Assembly (NCBI RefSeq): GCF_000411135.1 | Contig: NZ_KE150264.1 | Coordinates: 23,857-87,856 of the forward strand | DNA: 64,000 bases | DNA from: Actinotignum schaalii FB123-CNA-2 | GTDB lineage: Bacteria; Actinomycetota; Actinomycetes; Actinomycetales; Actinomycetaceae | Reading direction: 5' to 3' | Part shown: positions 32,373 through 41,306 of the stretch, piece after piece | How positions within the stretch are numbered: the first letter of the stretch is position 1 | Layout of the letters: every line of letters starts with the position of its first letter | Translations under genes and position numbers: made by a program | Notes under the pieces: model-generated | What the model saw: the letters and a program-made list of their open reading frames with translations, nothing else | What the model was told of the DNA's origin: nothing | Databases searched by the model: none

Positions 32373-35285
32373 ATGGCTACCACTCAGCAAACTGGTGACC
32401 GCACCAACGTTGGTGACATGATCGATCGCTTGGCATCGCAGGCAATATCCGCCCTTGAAGAATTCGATGCCTTCGATCAAGAAAAGATTAATGCGATTGT
32501 GCATGCGATGGCCCTTGCCGGGGTTGATCAGCACATGGTGCTCGCCAAGGCCGCCATTGAAGAAACAGGCCGCGGCCTCTACGAAGATAAGTGCGTCAAG
32601 AATCTTTTCGCCACGGAATATATCTGGAATTCCATCAAGTATGACCGCACCGTGGGTATTATCCGTCAGGATAAGCAAAAGGGCATTATCGAAATCGCTG
32701 AGCCCGTGGGCGTGATTGCCGGGGTGACGCCGGTGACCAACCCGACGTCCACCACAATGTTCAAGTGCATTATCTCCATCATGACTCGCAATCCGATTAT
32801 TTTTGCGTTCCACCCCAGTGCGCAAAAGTCCTCGGCGCTGGCCGCACAGGTCATGCTGGACGCCGCGATTGCCGCCGGAGCCCCCGAGCACTGCATCCAG
32901 TGGATCGAAACTCCTTCCTTGGAAGCCACGAAGACCCTGCTCAACCACGATTCCATCTCCCTGGCCCTGGCCACCGGAGGAGCGGGCATGGTGGCCTCCG
33001 CCTACTCCACCGGCAAGCCGGCCCTGGGCGTGGGCCCGGGTAACGCTCCGGTGTACGTACACAAGACCGCCAAGATTAAGCGCACCGTTAATGACCTCAT
33101 CCTCTCGAAGACCTTCGATAACGGCATGATCTGCGCCTCCGAACAGTCTCTCGTGATCGACGCCTCGATCCGCGAGGAGCTCCTGGCCGAATTCGAGCGT
33201 ATGGGCTGCCACATCGTCACCCCGGAAGAGAAGAAGGCCCTGGCTAAATTCATGGTCAAGGCTGATGGCACGATCAGCGCTGACGTCGTGGGTATGAATG
33301 CGGACCGCATCGCCGAAGGTGCGGGCATTGATGTTCCTACCGGAACGAAGATCCTCCTCGTCGAGCTTGAGGACCTCGGCCCCGAAGAACCCTTCTCGCG
33401 TGAGAAGCTGTGCCCGGTACTCGGCTACACCACCGTGGAAAGCGATGCCGAAGGCTTCGACGTGGCCGAAAAGCTGCTGCGTTTCGGTGGCTTGGGCCAT
33501 ACCGCGGTTATCCACACGGAAGATAAGGACGTGGCGCGCGAATACGGGCTGCGCATGAAGGCCTGCCGCATTATCGTCAACGCTCCTTCCGCGCTGGGCG
33601 GCATCGGCGACGTCTACAACGGCCTCATCCCGTCCATGACGCTCGGGTGCGGCTCCTACGGGCGGAATTCCGTTTCGCATAACGTCAGCGCCGTCGACCT
33701 CATTAATATCAAGCGAATCGCGGAAAGGCGTAACAATATGCAGTGGTTCAAGGTTCCGCCGAAGACGTACTTCGAGCGGTACTCCACGCAGTACCTGCAG
33801 AAGATGCCCGCGATTTCGCGTGTCTTCATCGTCACCGACCCGGGCATGGTCATGAACGGCTACGTGGACGTTATTATCGATCACCTCAAGGCCCGCCGGG
33901 ACGACGTCGCCTGGAATATCTTCCAAGACGTGGAACCCAACCCTTCCTCGACCACGGTGTTCCGCGGGGCGAAACTCATGGAGGAATTCCAGCCCGATTG
34001 CATTATCGCCCTGGGCGGCGGTTCTCCCATGGACGCCGCGAAGGCCATGTGGCTCTTCTATGAACATCCCGAATCCTCGTACTTCGGCATGAAGCAGAAG
34101 TTCATGGATATCCGCAAGCGCACCTACCGCTTCCCGAAGCTGGGGCGCAAGGCGCAGTTCGTGGCCATCCCGACTACCTCGGGTACCGGTTCGGAATGTA
34201 CGCCGTTCGCGGTTATCACCGACGCGGAAACCCACGTCAAGTACCCCTTCGCCGATTACGCGATTACTCCGAACGTGGCGATTGTGGACGCGCAGTACGT
34301 GGACTCGGTGCCTGCCCGCACCGCGGCTGATTCGGGTATGGACGCGCTCACGCACGCCATCGAATCCTATGTCTCCACGATGGCCAGCGATTATACCCGC
34401 GGCCTGTCCATCCGCGCCGCCCAGCTCATTTTCGCCAACCTGCGCAAGTCCGTGCTGGAAGGCGATATGGAAGCCAAGGAAAAGGTCCACAATGCCTCGG
34501 CTATGGCCGGTATGGCCTTCGCGAATGCGTTCCTGGGCATTGTCCACTCGCTTTCGCACAAGGTTGGCGGTGAATTTGATATTGCGCACGGTCGCACCAA
34601 CGCGATCTTCCTGCCGCATGTTATTCGGTACAACGCTACCAAGCCGTACAAGCACTCCATCTTCCCGGCCTACGAGCACTACCGCGCCGACGAAGACCTC
34701 GCGGAATTCGCGAGCTACATGGGCTTCCCGGCCTCGACCACCGAAGAGGGCGTACAGTCCCTCATCGACGAGGTCACGAAGCTCGCTGAGGATCTCGGTA
34801 TTGAGATGAGCCTCAAGGCTAACGGGGTGACCTGGGAAGCGCTCGAGCCCAAGCTTGACTGGCTCGCCGACCGCGCCCTGGAGGATCAGTGCACCCCGGC
34901 CAACCCGAAGGCCCCGCTCGTCTCCGAGCTGCGCACCCTCATTATCGACGCCTTCGAAGGCGAAGTGGGCTACACCGCCTCGCGCGGTGTGGACGTGCTC
35001 GCCGACCTCGGCACCGGTGAGGCGGCACGCCGCAAGGCTGCGAAGACGCGCAAGGGTGAATCCACCCGGCCTTCGGCTTCGCAATCGGCCACAAACGCCC
35101 AGGTAGAGATCTATGATCACAAGGCCAAGGCCAGCCTCGAGCACGCCGAAGCCGATCAGGATGATCCCGCCGTTGAAGAACTCGTCGATACGCAGCTCGA
35201 GGGCGGTTCTTCCGCGAAGGCTTCCGCGAAGGGCGCCAAGGCGGAGAAGAAGAACGACGGCGCAGCTGAAGGCGCAGCGAACTAA
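32373..35285 (+). CDS. adhE: Bifunctional acetaldehyde-CoA/alcohol dehydrogenase
   Basis: The 970-residue fusion reduces acetyl-CoA to acetaldehyde and then to ethanol. The N-terminal ALDH half has the catalytic Cys in NGMICASEQSLVID (near residue 250) and NAD region GVGPGNAPVYV. The C-terminal iron-ADH half has GGGSPMDAAKAMW and the metal-binding histidines in HSLSHKVGGEFDIAHGRTNA. AdhE proteins form spirosomes. Compared with the usual 870-900 residues, there is an extra C-terminal low-complexity tail of about 80 residues (Ala/Lys/Glu-rich, ending KKNDGAAEGAAN). High NADH turnover during anaerobic growth fits the butanediol-type dehydrogenase upstream. Confidence 0.97.
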   Translation: MATTQQTGDRTNVGDMIDRLASQAISALEEFDAFDQEKINAIVHAMALAGVDQHMVLAKAAIEETGRGLYEDKCVKNLFATEYIWNSIKYDRTVGIIRQDKQKGIIEIAEPVGVIAGVTPVTNPTSTTMFKCIISIMTRNPIIFAFHPSAQKSSALAAQVMLDAAIAAGAPEHCIQWIETPSLEATKTLLNHDSISLALATGGAGMVASAYSTGKPALGVGPGNAPVYVHKTAKIKRTVNDLILSKTFDNGMICASEQSLVIDASIREELLAEFERMGCHIVTPEEKKALAKFMVKADGTISADVVGMNADRIAEGAGIDVPTGTKILLVELEDLGPEEPFSREKLCPVLGYTTVESDAEGFDVAEKLLRFGGLGHTAVIHTEDKDVAREYGLRMKACRIIVNAPSALGGIGDVYNGLIPSMTLGCGSYGRNSVSHNVSAVDLINIKRIAERRNNMQWFKVPPKTYFERYSTQYLQKMPAISRVFIVTDPGMVMNGYVDVIIDHLKARRDDVAWNIFQDVEPNPSSTTVFRGAKLMEEFQPDCIIALGGGSPMDAAKAMWLFYEHPESSYFGMKQKFMDIRKRTYRFPKLGRKAQFVAIPTTSGTGSECTPFAVITDAETHVKYPFADYAITPNVAIVDAQYVDSVPARTAADSGMDALTHAIESYVSTMASDYTRGLSIRAAQLIFANLRKSVLEGDMEAKEKVHNASAMAGMAFANAFLGIVHSLSHKVGGEFDIAHGRTNAIFLPHVIRYNATKPYKHSIFPAYEHYRADEDLAEFASYMGFPASTTEEGVQSLIDEVTKLAEDLGIEMSLKANGVTWEALEPKLDWLADRALEDQCTPANPKAPLVSELRTLIIDAFEGEVGYTASRGVDVLADLGTGEAARRKAAKTRKGESTRPSASQSATNAQVEIYDHKAKASLEHAEADQDDPAVEELVDTQLEGGSSAKASAKGAKAEKKNDGAAEGAAN

Positions 35286-35309
35286 GCCGGCAGAGCCAGC
35301 CTGGCAGGT

Positions 35310-35344
35310 GGCGGGCGCCGGGGACACGCAGTCCGGCGCCCGCC
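35310..35344 (+). terminator. GC-rich hairpin behind adhE
   Basis: GGCGGGCGCCGG at 35310-35321 pairs perfectly with CCGGCGCCCGCC at 35333-35344 around an 11-nt loop. There is no T-run, as is common in high-GC actinobacteria. Confidence 0.75.
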
Positions 35345-35398
35345 GCGCTAGGCCTCAAGGCTCGCCCGCGGCGAGCTTCCATCGGTAGAGTGGGTAAG

Positions 35399-35551
35399 GT
35401 GAAGAAGAAACTACTGACTGTGGCGGGTGCGCTGCTGTGTTCCCTGGCTCTGGCCTCGTGTTCCTCGTCCCCTTCGGATAACCCCAGTTCCGACCCGAGT
35501 TCCTCGGGCCCCGGATCCTGCTCGGTGGAATCGAACGCGCCGGGTTGCTAA
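35399..35551 (+). CDS. Tiny lipoprotein of 50 residues
   Basis: The frame from GTG 35399 encodes a Lys-rich start (KKKLL), a hydrophobic stretch and the lipobox LALASC, then a Ser/Pro/Asp-rich mature part ending GSCSVESNAPGC. The mature peptide would be about 30 residues with two further cysteines. TAGAGT lies 7 nt upstream with no ribosome site, matching the leaderless pattern of other genes in the window. The length is below common gene-finder cut-offs. Function unknown; it may be a surface-exposed small lipopeptide. Confidence 0.7.
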   Translation: MKKKLLTVAGALLCSLALASCSSSPSDNPSSDPSSSGPGSCSVESNAPGC

Positions 35552-35711
35552 GCGGCTGCTCGGCAGTCAATCGACTGTCAAGCTGCTGGTGGCCCAGTCC
35601 GCGCACGCGGCCGGCAGTGATGCCGGGCGCGGGCGCACGGCGTCGTCGTTCCCCTTTAAGTTCTAGGCAAAGGGCGTGGTAACCCGCGCCGTGACATGAA
35701 AGAATAACGAT

Positions 35712-36449
35712 ATGACCTACACACTGGTATTGCTCCGCCATGGCGAGAGCGATTGGAACGCAAAGAACCTGTTCACCGGTTGGGTTGATGTGCCGCTCTC
35801 GGAGAAGGGGCGTGCGGAAGCCGCTCACGGTGGCAAGCTCCTCAAGGAGAACAACATCCTCCCCGACCTCCTGTTCACCTCGCTGCTCCGGCGCGCGATC
35901 ACCACGGCGAATATTGCCCTGGATGAATGTGATCGCCACTGGATCCCGGTGCAGCGTTCCTGGCACCTCAACGAACGCCACTACGGCGCGCTGCAGGGCA
36001 AGAACAAGAAGGAAATCCGCGACGAATACGGCGAAGAACAGTTCATGCAGTGGCGCCGCTCCTACGATGTTCCGCCGCCGGCCATTGAGCTCGGTTCGGA
36101 ATGGTCGCAGGATCAGGATCCTCGCTATGCCGGTGAACCGATCCCGCGTTCGGAATGCCTCAAGGATGTGCTCGCGCGCGCGCTGCCCTACTGGGAATCC
36201 GATATCGTCCCCGCTATCAAGACCGGGAAAACCGTCATGATCGCGGCGCACGGCAATTCGCTGCGCGGTATCGTTAAGTACCTTGATGACATCTCCGATG
36301 ATGACATTGTGGGCGTGAACATCCCCACCGGCATTCCGCTGGTGTACGAGCTCGATGAGGAAACCCTCAAGCCCGTCAAGAAGGGCGGCACCTACCTCGA
36401 TCCCGAAGCGCAGAAGAAGATCGCGGAAGTTGCCAACCAGGGCAAGTAG
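35712..36449 (+). CDS. gpmA: 2,3-bisphosphoglycerate-dependent phosphoglycerate mutase
   Basis: The 245-residue glycolytic enzyme interconverts 3- and 2-phosphoglycerate. The phospho-histidine lies in [18 protein letters not shown] (His near residue 10), the conserved Glu region is [15 protein letters not shown], and the second His lies in [10 protein letters not shown]. Length and motifs are standard for the dPGM family. Single gene; a hairpin terminator follows. Confidence 0.97.
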   Translation: MTYTLVLLRHGESDWNAKNLFTGWVDVPLSEKGRAEAAHGGKLLKENNILPDLLFTSLLRRAITTANIALDECDRHWIPVQRSWHLNERHYGALQGKNKKEIRDEYGEEQFMQWRRSYDVPPPAIELGSEWSQDQDPRYAGEPIPRSECLKDVLARALPYWESDIVPAIKTGKTVMIAAHGNSLRGIVKYLDDISDDDIVGVNIPTGIPLVYELDEETLKPVKKGGTYLDPEAQKKIAEVANQGK

Positions 36450-36500
36450 TTCGCAAGTAAGTCGCAGTCTCTAGCGCTGAATTAGAAGGCTAAGAGTCAA

Positions 36501-36529
36501 GCAGGGCTCCGGTCAGACCGGGGCCCTGC
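36501..36529 (+). terminator. Terminator behind gpmA
   Basis: GCAGGGCTCCGGT and ACCGGGGCCCTGC form a stem (36501-36513 and 36517-36529, one mismatch) with a 3-nt loop. Confidence 0.75.
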
Positions 36530-36668
36530 TGCTGTTAAGTACGGGCGGGTGCGGTGCGGCTTCCCGCGCGCACCTTCCGCGCGCCCGCACCGCGCCCCGC
36601 TATGAACTCAGTCACGGCTTCGCGGCCGGGACTTGTCCATCCCCGCCCCACCCCCTACCATTGAGCTG

Positions 36669-36691
36669 GTAATGATAACGGTTATCGTTAC
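36669..36691. promoter_or_regulatory. Zur-type zinc-uptake-regulator box
   Basis: GTAATGATAAC and GTTATCGTTAC flank a single G and form a nearly perfect 23-bp dyad that resembles known actinobacterial Zur sites (AT-rich TGATAAC cores). It lies about 110-130 nt upstream of the metal-transporter operon start. Under zinc sufficiency Zur would repress the operon; this is inferred from the site and the gene content. Confidence 0.8.
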
Positions 36692-36799
36692 CGCTTATGG
36701 GCGGCTCGGCCGCTGCCTGGGAAGCGCCCGGTTACATGCCGAGCGCAGCGCCGCCGCCCGGCGGCCTGGATTCACGTATCCGGAGGTGTGTGTCCGAGC

Positions 36800-38506
36800 A
36801 TGAGGAAGCTGCTACCCGCCATCGCGTCCATCGTTGCGATGGTCTGCCCTGCCGGTATCCCTTCCGGTGGGAGCCAGGAAGCGCTGGCGGGTAGTGTTTC
36901 GGCCGCGGGAGTGAGGACCCGCGCCGAAACTGGCGATCGGAACTCCGATGCGCCACGGGTAGTCGCCTCCACTCCGATACTCGCGGACCTCGCCCAGAAC
37001 GTTCTGGGCGAGCGGGGTGAGGTGACCTCCCTTGTGCCGCCCGGGGCGGACCCGCATTCTTTTGAACCGTCACTGCGGTCATTGCGGGAACTGGCCCGGG
37101 CGGACATCGTCTTCTCCAACCAATTGCTGCTGGAAGACCAAGCGCTGCTCGCCACCATGGATGCTACCAGGCGCCCCGGCGTGAAGAACGTCGGTTTGGG
37201 TGAGGCGGCCGTCGCATACGGCGCGCGCCATATTGCACTTGTGGAGGATGCGGCGCTCAGCACTGTGTGGCTCGGTTTCCGGGCCGGTGCACCGGTTGCG
37301 CCCCAGTCGCAGGAGGGGAACGACGCCGCACCGTCCGCTTCCACCACCTCCGCTCCCATTGTTTCGCTGCGCGCGCTCTCGGTTACCGGCCCGGGCACCC
37401 TCGCCGCTTTCACCACCGGAACGTTCGGGCAGCCCAAGGTCTATATCGATTCCTCGCGTGACGAACTCGGGCACGTGGATCTTCCGGCCCAGGCCCATAC
37501 CCATATGTCCTGGGCTTTTTCCGCCCCCGGTATTTACGAATTGCGCATGCGCGCCGAAGTGCAGGAAAACGGGCAGAGCCGCAGCCTCGGGGAAGGAACA
37601 GTGGTCTTTGCGGTCGGGGTGGACCCGGCCACAACCGGGCGTAGCCGCGTGATCGACGCCGGCCACGTGGATATCACCATGGCCGATAGCGGCGCCATTA
37701 CCCTGCGCGGGGAAATCGAATCGGCCCGCACCACCGAGGTATCCCCGGATAGCGCGGTCATCGCGGTCCCGCACACCGTAGCCACCCATATTCCCGGTGA
37801 GCCCGCCTGGCGTTTCCTGGGGCGAGCCGGGGATACCAGCTGGGTATTGGCTCAGGCGGTTCTGGGGGAACACGTGCACGGCGATGTTGATCCGCACCTT
37901 TGGCTGGATGCCTCCAATGCCGTCGCTTACGTGGAAACCATCGCCGCCGAGCTCAGCGCCCTGGATCCCGCCGGCGCCCCGACGTACGCGGCGAATGCGC
38001 AAGCCTATATCGCCAGATTGCAGGGGCTGGATGAGTGGCTGCGCGGCGTCGTCGCCTCGATCCCGGCGCGGCAGCGCAAGCTCGTGACCGCGCACGATGG
38101 CTTCGGCTATCTGGCCCGCGCTTACGGCCTGGACACGGTTGGTTTCGTCACCCCGAATCCGGCGCTGGAACCCTCCGCGCGCCAGCTCGCCAATCTCACC
38201 CACACGCTCATGGACCTGCGTGTTCCCGCTGTTTTCGGGGAACCGACCACGGCGTCGCACGCCGGAGAGCTGCGGGCGGTGGCAAGCGCGGCGGGCGTGG
38301 CGGTCTGCCAGCTCTATTCTGATTCTTTCGACGGCGCTGCCACCACCTACGAAGCCATGATGATTGCCAATGGCCGCGCCCTGAAAAACTGCCTCGACCC
38401 GGGCGCACTGCCGGCCTGGCCTCCCGATTACGAGGTGCCGCGTCTGCCCCTGGCAACCGCTACCGATCAGCTTCCTGCCACCGAAACCACGAAGGACAAC
38501 TCATGA
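36800..38506 (+). CDS. Anchored-repeat-type ABC transporter, metal-binding (ZnuA-like) protein
   Basis: The 568-residue protein starts with a signal peptide (RKLLPAIASIVAMV). The ZnuA/cluster-9 fold begins at VVASTPILADLAQNVLG with the metal His in PPGADPHSFEPS. It is then interrupted by a long insertion containing the surface 'anchored repeat' motif (AHTHMSWAFSAPGIYELRMRA). The fold resumes with VHGDVDPHLWLDASNAVAYV, TAHDGFGYLARAYGL and the terminal metal site VFGEPTTASHAGEL. Such split binding proteins belong to the actinobacterial anchored-repeat zinc/manganese transporters. GTG 36788 is an alternative start; CGGAGG is too close to it and far from ATG 36800. Confidence 0.9.
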   Translation: MRKLLPAIASIVAMVCPAGIPSGGSQEALAGSVSAAGVRTRAETGDRNSDAPRVVASTPILADLAQNVLGERGEVTSLVPPGADPHSFEPSLRSLRELARADIVFSNQLLLEDQALLATMDATRRPGVKNVGLGEAAVAYGARHIALVEDAALSTVWLGFRAGAPVAPQSQEGNDAAPSASTTSAPIVSLRALSVTGPGTLAAFTTGTFGQPKVYIDSSRDELGHVDLPAQAHTHMSWAFSAPGIYELRMRAEVQENGQSRSLGEGTVVFAVGVDPATTGRSRVIDAGHVDITMADSGAITLRGEIESARTTEVSPDSAVIAVPHTVATHIPGEPAWRFLGRAGDTSWVLAQAVLGEHVHGDVDPHLWLDASNAVAYVETIAAELSALDPAGAPTYAANAQAYIARLQGLDEWLRGVVASIPARQRKLVTAHDGFGYLARAYGLDTVGFVTPNPALEPSARQLANLTHTLMDLRVPAVFGEPTTASHAGELRAVASAAGVAVCQLYSDSFDGAATTYEAMMIANGRALKNCLDPGALPAWPPDYEVPRLPLATATDQLPATETTKDNS

Positions 38507-39609
38507 CTCGATTTGCCAACGTCCGCTCTGTTTGCGCACGCAGTCTCGCCGCGCTGGTTGTAGCTGCGCTCAGCTGTGCCCTGGTGCTGACGCTGCCCGC
38601 GCGCGCCTTCGCCCATCCGGACCCGGCACCCACCGCGCCTGGCTCCAGCACCGCGGTTGACCCGGCCCTCACCCAAACGGTGAGCGGGGATGAACAGCTG
38701 GCCCCGGCCGGCACCCCGGTGGAGATCAGCTCCGGTCACGTGGATATGGGCCCGCGCCTGACGGATGCCGGTTGGGATTTCCTGGTGCGCGATGATTCGG
38801 GTGCCGCGCCGGTATGGCGTTCCGTGGATGACGTGGTCTTCCGAGTGGGGGATGCAGCCCGCATGGAGGTGCCCGCCACCGACGCCTACTCCTTTATTCA
38901 TGCTTCCGGCCCCGCCTACGTGATCCCGCAGCAGCAGCTCGCTGACGTGGTGTGGTTGGGCTGGAATACTCAGGATCCCGGCGTGGTCAGCCGCGTCAAC
39001 GGGGATGTGGCCCTCACCTACGGCGGGCACGCCGGTGAAGGCCAGTTCACCGCCTTCGTCGATTCGGGGAACTTCTCCGGACCCACCCTGCTGTGGAATT
39101 CCGAAGTGGCCACCTCGCAGCCGGTCCACGTTTCCCTCAATACCCACACCCACGCCAATTGGGTCTTCACCCAGCCCGGCGTACACCTGGTGCGCCTGAC
39201 GGTATCCGCCCAGCTCACGGACGGTACCCAGGTGGAGAAAACCGTGACCTTGCGTTTCGCGGTGGGGGCGAATACTTCTGCCGACGCCGCCCGCGCGGCC
39301 CAGTGGCCCAGCGGCAGCGATGGTGCAGCTGCCACCGGCTCGGCCGCGGATAACGCCCGGGCGGGGCAATCCGGCGGCGGTCAATCCGGTACGGCGCAAT
39401 CGGGCGCGAACGGTGCCCAGAACCCCGCTGGCGGCGAAGCGGAGATCCCGCTGCGCTGGGTTGTTATCGGCTGCGCCGGTGCTGTGATTCTCATTGCCGC
39501 CGGCTTTATCGGGGCGCGTGCTTCACGCCGCCGCCACCAGGCCGCCGCGCTCGCAGCCCGTACCCAGACCCGCGATAGCGCGGAAGGGGAGGAATCGTGC
39601 CGGCATTAA
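38503..39609 (+). CDS. Surface-anchored repeat protein of the metal ABC transporter
   Basis: The 368-residue protein has a signal peptide (LAALVVAALSCALVLTLPARAFA), a repeat domain with ISSGHVDMGPRLTDAGWDFLV, and the characteristic HTHANWVFTQPGVHLVRLTVSA motif near residue 213. A Gly/Ser/Asn-rich spacer, one C-terminal membrane helix (WVVIGCAGAVILIAAGFIG) and a basic tail follow. It belongs to the choice-of-anchor M / ABC-transporter-associated family and would sit on the outer face of the membrane next to the binding protein, possibly delivering or sensing metal. The multiple His residues may bind zinc. ATGA overlap with the upstream gene. Confidence 0.88.
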   Translation: MTRFANVRSVCARSLAALVVAALSCALVLTLPARAFAHPDPAPTAPGSSTAVDPALTQTVSGDEQLAPAGTPVEISSGHVDMGPRLTDAGWDFLVRDDSGAAPVWRSVDDVVFRVGDAARMEVPATDAYSFIHASGPAYVIPQQQLADVVWLGWNTQDPGVVSRVNGDVALTYGGHAGEGQFTAFVDSGNFSGPTLLWNSEVATSQPVHVSLNTHTHANWVFTQPGVHLVRLTVSAQLTDGTQVEKTVTLRFAVGANTSADAARAAQWPSGSDGAAATGSAADNARAGQSGGGQSGTAQSGANGAQNPAGGEAEIPLRWVVIGCAGAVILIAAGFIGARASRRRHQAAALAARTQTRDSAEGEESCRH

Positions 39610-40355
39610 CGGTCCGTGACCTGGCGGTTGTCCTCGGGGGAGTGCGGGTGCTCCGCGATGTCAATCTCGAGGTGGCAGCCGGTGAACTCGTTGGCCTCAT
39701 CGGCCCGAACGGCGCCGGGAAAACCACCCTCATGCGCAGCATTATGGGGCTGCTCACGCCGGCAGCGGGCACGATTGAGGTGCGCGGGGAGCGGGTCCGG
39801 CCCGGCCGCCCACACCGTGCCATCGGCTACGTGCCGCAGTCGCGCGCAACCCAATGGGGTTACCCCATGAGCGTGGAAGAACTGGTGGCCACCGGCCTCG
39901 AACGCCGCGGGCTGCTCGCCCGCACCCGCCTCGGGCGGAACGCGTGGGAAAAGGTCTATGCCGCGCTCGATAGGGTCGATTTATTCGAGATGCGGCGTCG
40001 GCCCATCGGGCAGCTTTCCGGCGGGCAGCAACAGCGCATCCTCATCGCGCGCGCCCTTGTGCGCGACCCGGCCATCCTCCTCCTGGACGAGCCCTTTACC
40101 GGACTTGACCACCCCACCCAGGATTCCCTGGCCGATCTTTTCCTCTCGCTGCGCGCCGGCGGGGCCGGAATTATTATGTCCACCCACGACCTCACCCAGG
40201 CCGTCGATATTTCCACCCGGGTGGCCCTCCTCAATCGCACAATTATCGCGGCCGGTCCGCCCGCCGATATCCTCCGCGCCGACCTGTGGATGGAAACCTT
40301 CCAAGTGCGGGCTTCCTCGCCGCTGCTGCGCGTCCTCGGAATGGTGAAAGCATGA
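39597..40355 (+). CDS. Anchored-repeat-type metal ABC transporter, ATP-binding protein
   Basis: The 252-residue ATPase has Walker A GPNGAGKTT, Q-loop YVPQSRATQWGYPMSVEE, signature LSGGQQQR, Walker B ILLLDEPFTGLD and H-loop STHD. It is of the cluster-9 (ZnuC/MntB) class. The GTG start lies within the end of the previous gene and is preceded by GGAGGA, so expression is coupled. It energises the permease encoded directly downstream. Confidence 0.95.
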   Translation: MPALTVRDLAVVLGGVRVLRDVNLEVAAGELVGLIGPNGAGKTTLMRSIMGLLTPAAGTIEVRGERVRPGRPHRAIGYVPQSRATQWGYPMSVEELVATGLERRGLLARTRLGRNAWEKVYAALDRVDLFEMRRRPIGQLSGGQQQRILIARALVRDPAILLLDEPFTGLDHPTQDSLADLFLSLRAGGAGIIMSTHDLTQAVDISTRVALLNRTIIAAGPPADILRADLWMETFQVRASSPLLRVLGMVKA

Positions 40356-41221
40356 GTTTCTTCGATTTTCTAGCCGATTTATCCAATCCGGTGCTCGGCT
40401 TCCTCCCGCGCGCGCTCCTCGTTGCCATGCTCTCCGCGGTCGTGTGCGGGGCGGTGGGCGTACACGTGGTCCTGCGCGGCATGTCCTTCCTAGGAGATGC
40501 CCTCGCCCACGCCGTTTTCCCCGGTATCGTCATCGCTTTCGCGCTCCAGGGTTCCATTCTGGTGGGCGGAGCGGTCGCGGGCGGCGTCGTCGCCCTTCTT
40601 ATCGCGCTCGCCTCGCAAAACCGCAACCTGCGCGAAGACTCGATCATCGGCATCTTTATGGCCGCGGCTTTCGCTTTCGGCGTGGCGCTCATCGCGCGCA
40701 TCCCCGGCTATACCGGGTCCCTCGAATCTTTCCTTTTCGGTTCGCTCACCGGCGTGGATAGCTCCGACGTGCTCACGTCCGCCATCGTGGCCGCGGCCGT
40801 GCTTCTTTTCCTCGCCGTGCTCCACCCGGCGCTGCTCTCCGTGAGCGTGGACCGCGATTTCGCGCGCGCCACCGGCACCCGCGTCCTGCTTGTGGACGTG
40901 TGCCTCTACCTCACCGTGGCGCTCGCGGTGGTCATTTCCGTACAGTCCATCGGCAATATTCTGGTGCTGGCGCTGCTCGTCACCCCGGCCGCCACCGCCC
41001 GCCTGCTGACCGACCGGGTGGGCACGATGATGCTGCTCGCCCCGCTCCTCGGGTGCGCCAGCGCTTTCGTGGGGGTGTGGCTTTCCTGGGCGGCGGATAT
41101 TCCGGCGGGCGCGGCTATCGTGCTGGTTACGACGGCGCTTTTCGCCCTCGTGTGGCTGAGTGTTCCGGTGCGTGGGAAACTGGTGCGGGCCCGCACCGCA
41201 CGCGGTAGCGACCGCGCGTAG
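40352..41221 (+). CDS. Anchored-repeat-type metal ABC transporter permease (ZnuB family)
   Basis: The 289-residue integral membrane protein has eight to nine hydrophobic segments, including ALLVAMLSAVVCGAVGVHVVL and VVLRGMSFLGDALAHAVFPG (the conserved permease signature of ZnuB/MntC) and SIGNILVLALLVTPAATARLL. The family imports Zn or Mn. It overlaps the ATPase stop (ATGA) and closes the operon, which ends in a large hairpin shared with phoU. Confidence 0.94.
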   Translation: MSFFDFLADLSNPVLGFLPRALLVAMLSAVVCGAVGVHVVLRGMSFLGDALAHAVFPGIVIAFALQGSILVGGAVAGGVVALLIALASQNRNLREDSIIGIFMAAAFAFGVALIARIPGYTGSLESFLFGSLTGVDSSDVLTSAIVAAAVLLFLAVLHPALLSVSVDRDFARATGTRVLLVDVCLYLTVALAVVISVQSIGNILVLALLVTPAATARLLTDRVGTMMLLAPLLGCASAFVGVWLSWAADIPAGAAIVLVTTALFALVWLSVPVRGKLVRARTARGSDRA

Positions 41222-41230
41222 TACAGGCCC

Positions 41231-41302
41231 GTACGACGCCGCCGCGGCCAGCCGGCCGCCTGCCTAGCTGGCACGCGATCCTGGCCGGAGCGGCGGTAGT
41301 AC
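41231..41302. terminator. Large bidirectional hairpin between the metal transporter and phoU
   Basis: The arms 41231-41251 and 41281-41302 are complementary over about 20 bp with small mismatches (for example CGGCCAG with CTGGCCG and GTAC at both ends). It lies between two convergent genes. Confidence 0.72.
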
Positions 41303-41306
41303 TATA

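Noticed and set aside
32190-35327. A 1045-codon open frame on the minus strand opposite adhE
   Set aside because: It mirrors adhE over its whole length, has no RBS or family resemblance, and arises from GC-biased codon use in the real gene; adhE shows all catalytic motifs.
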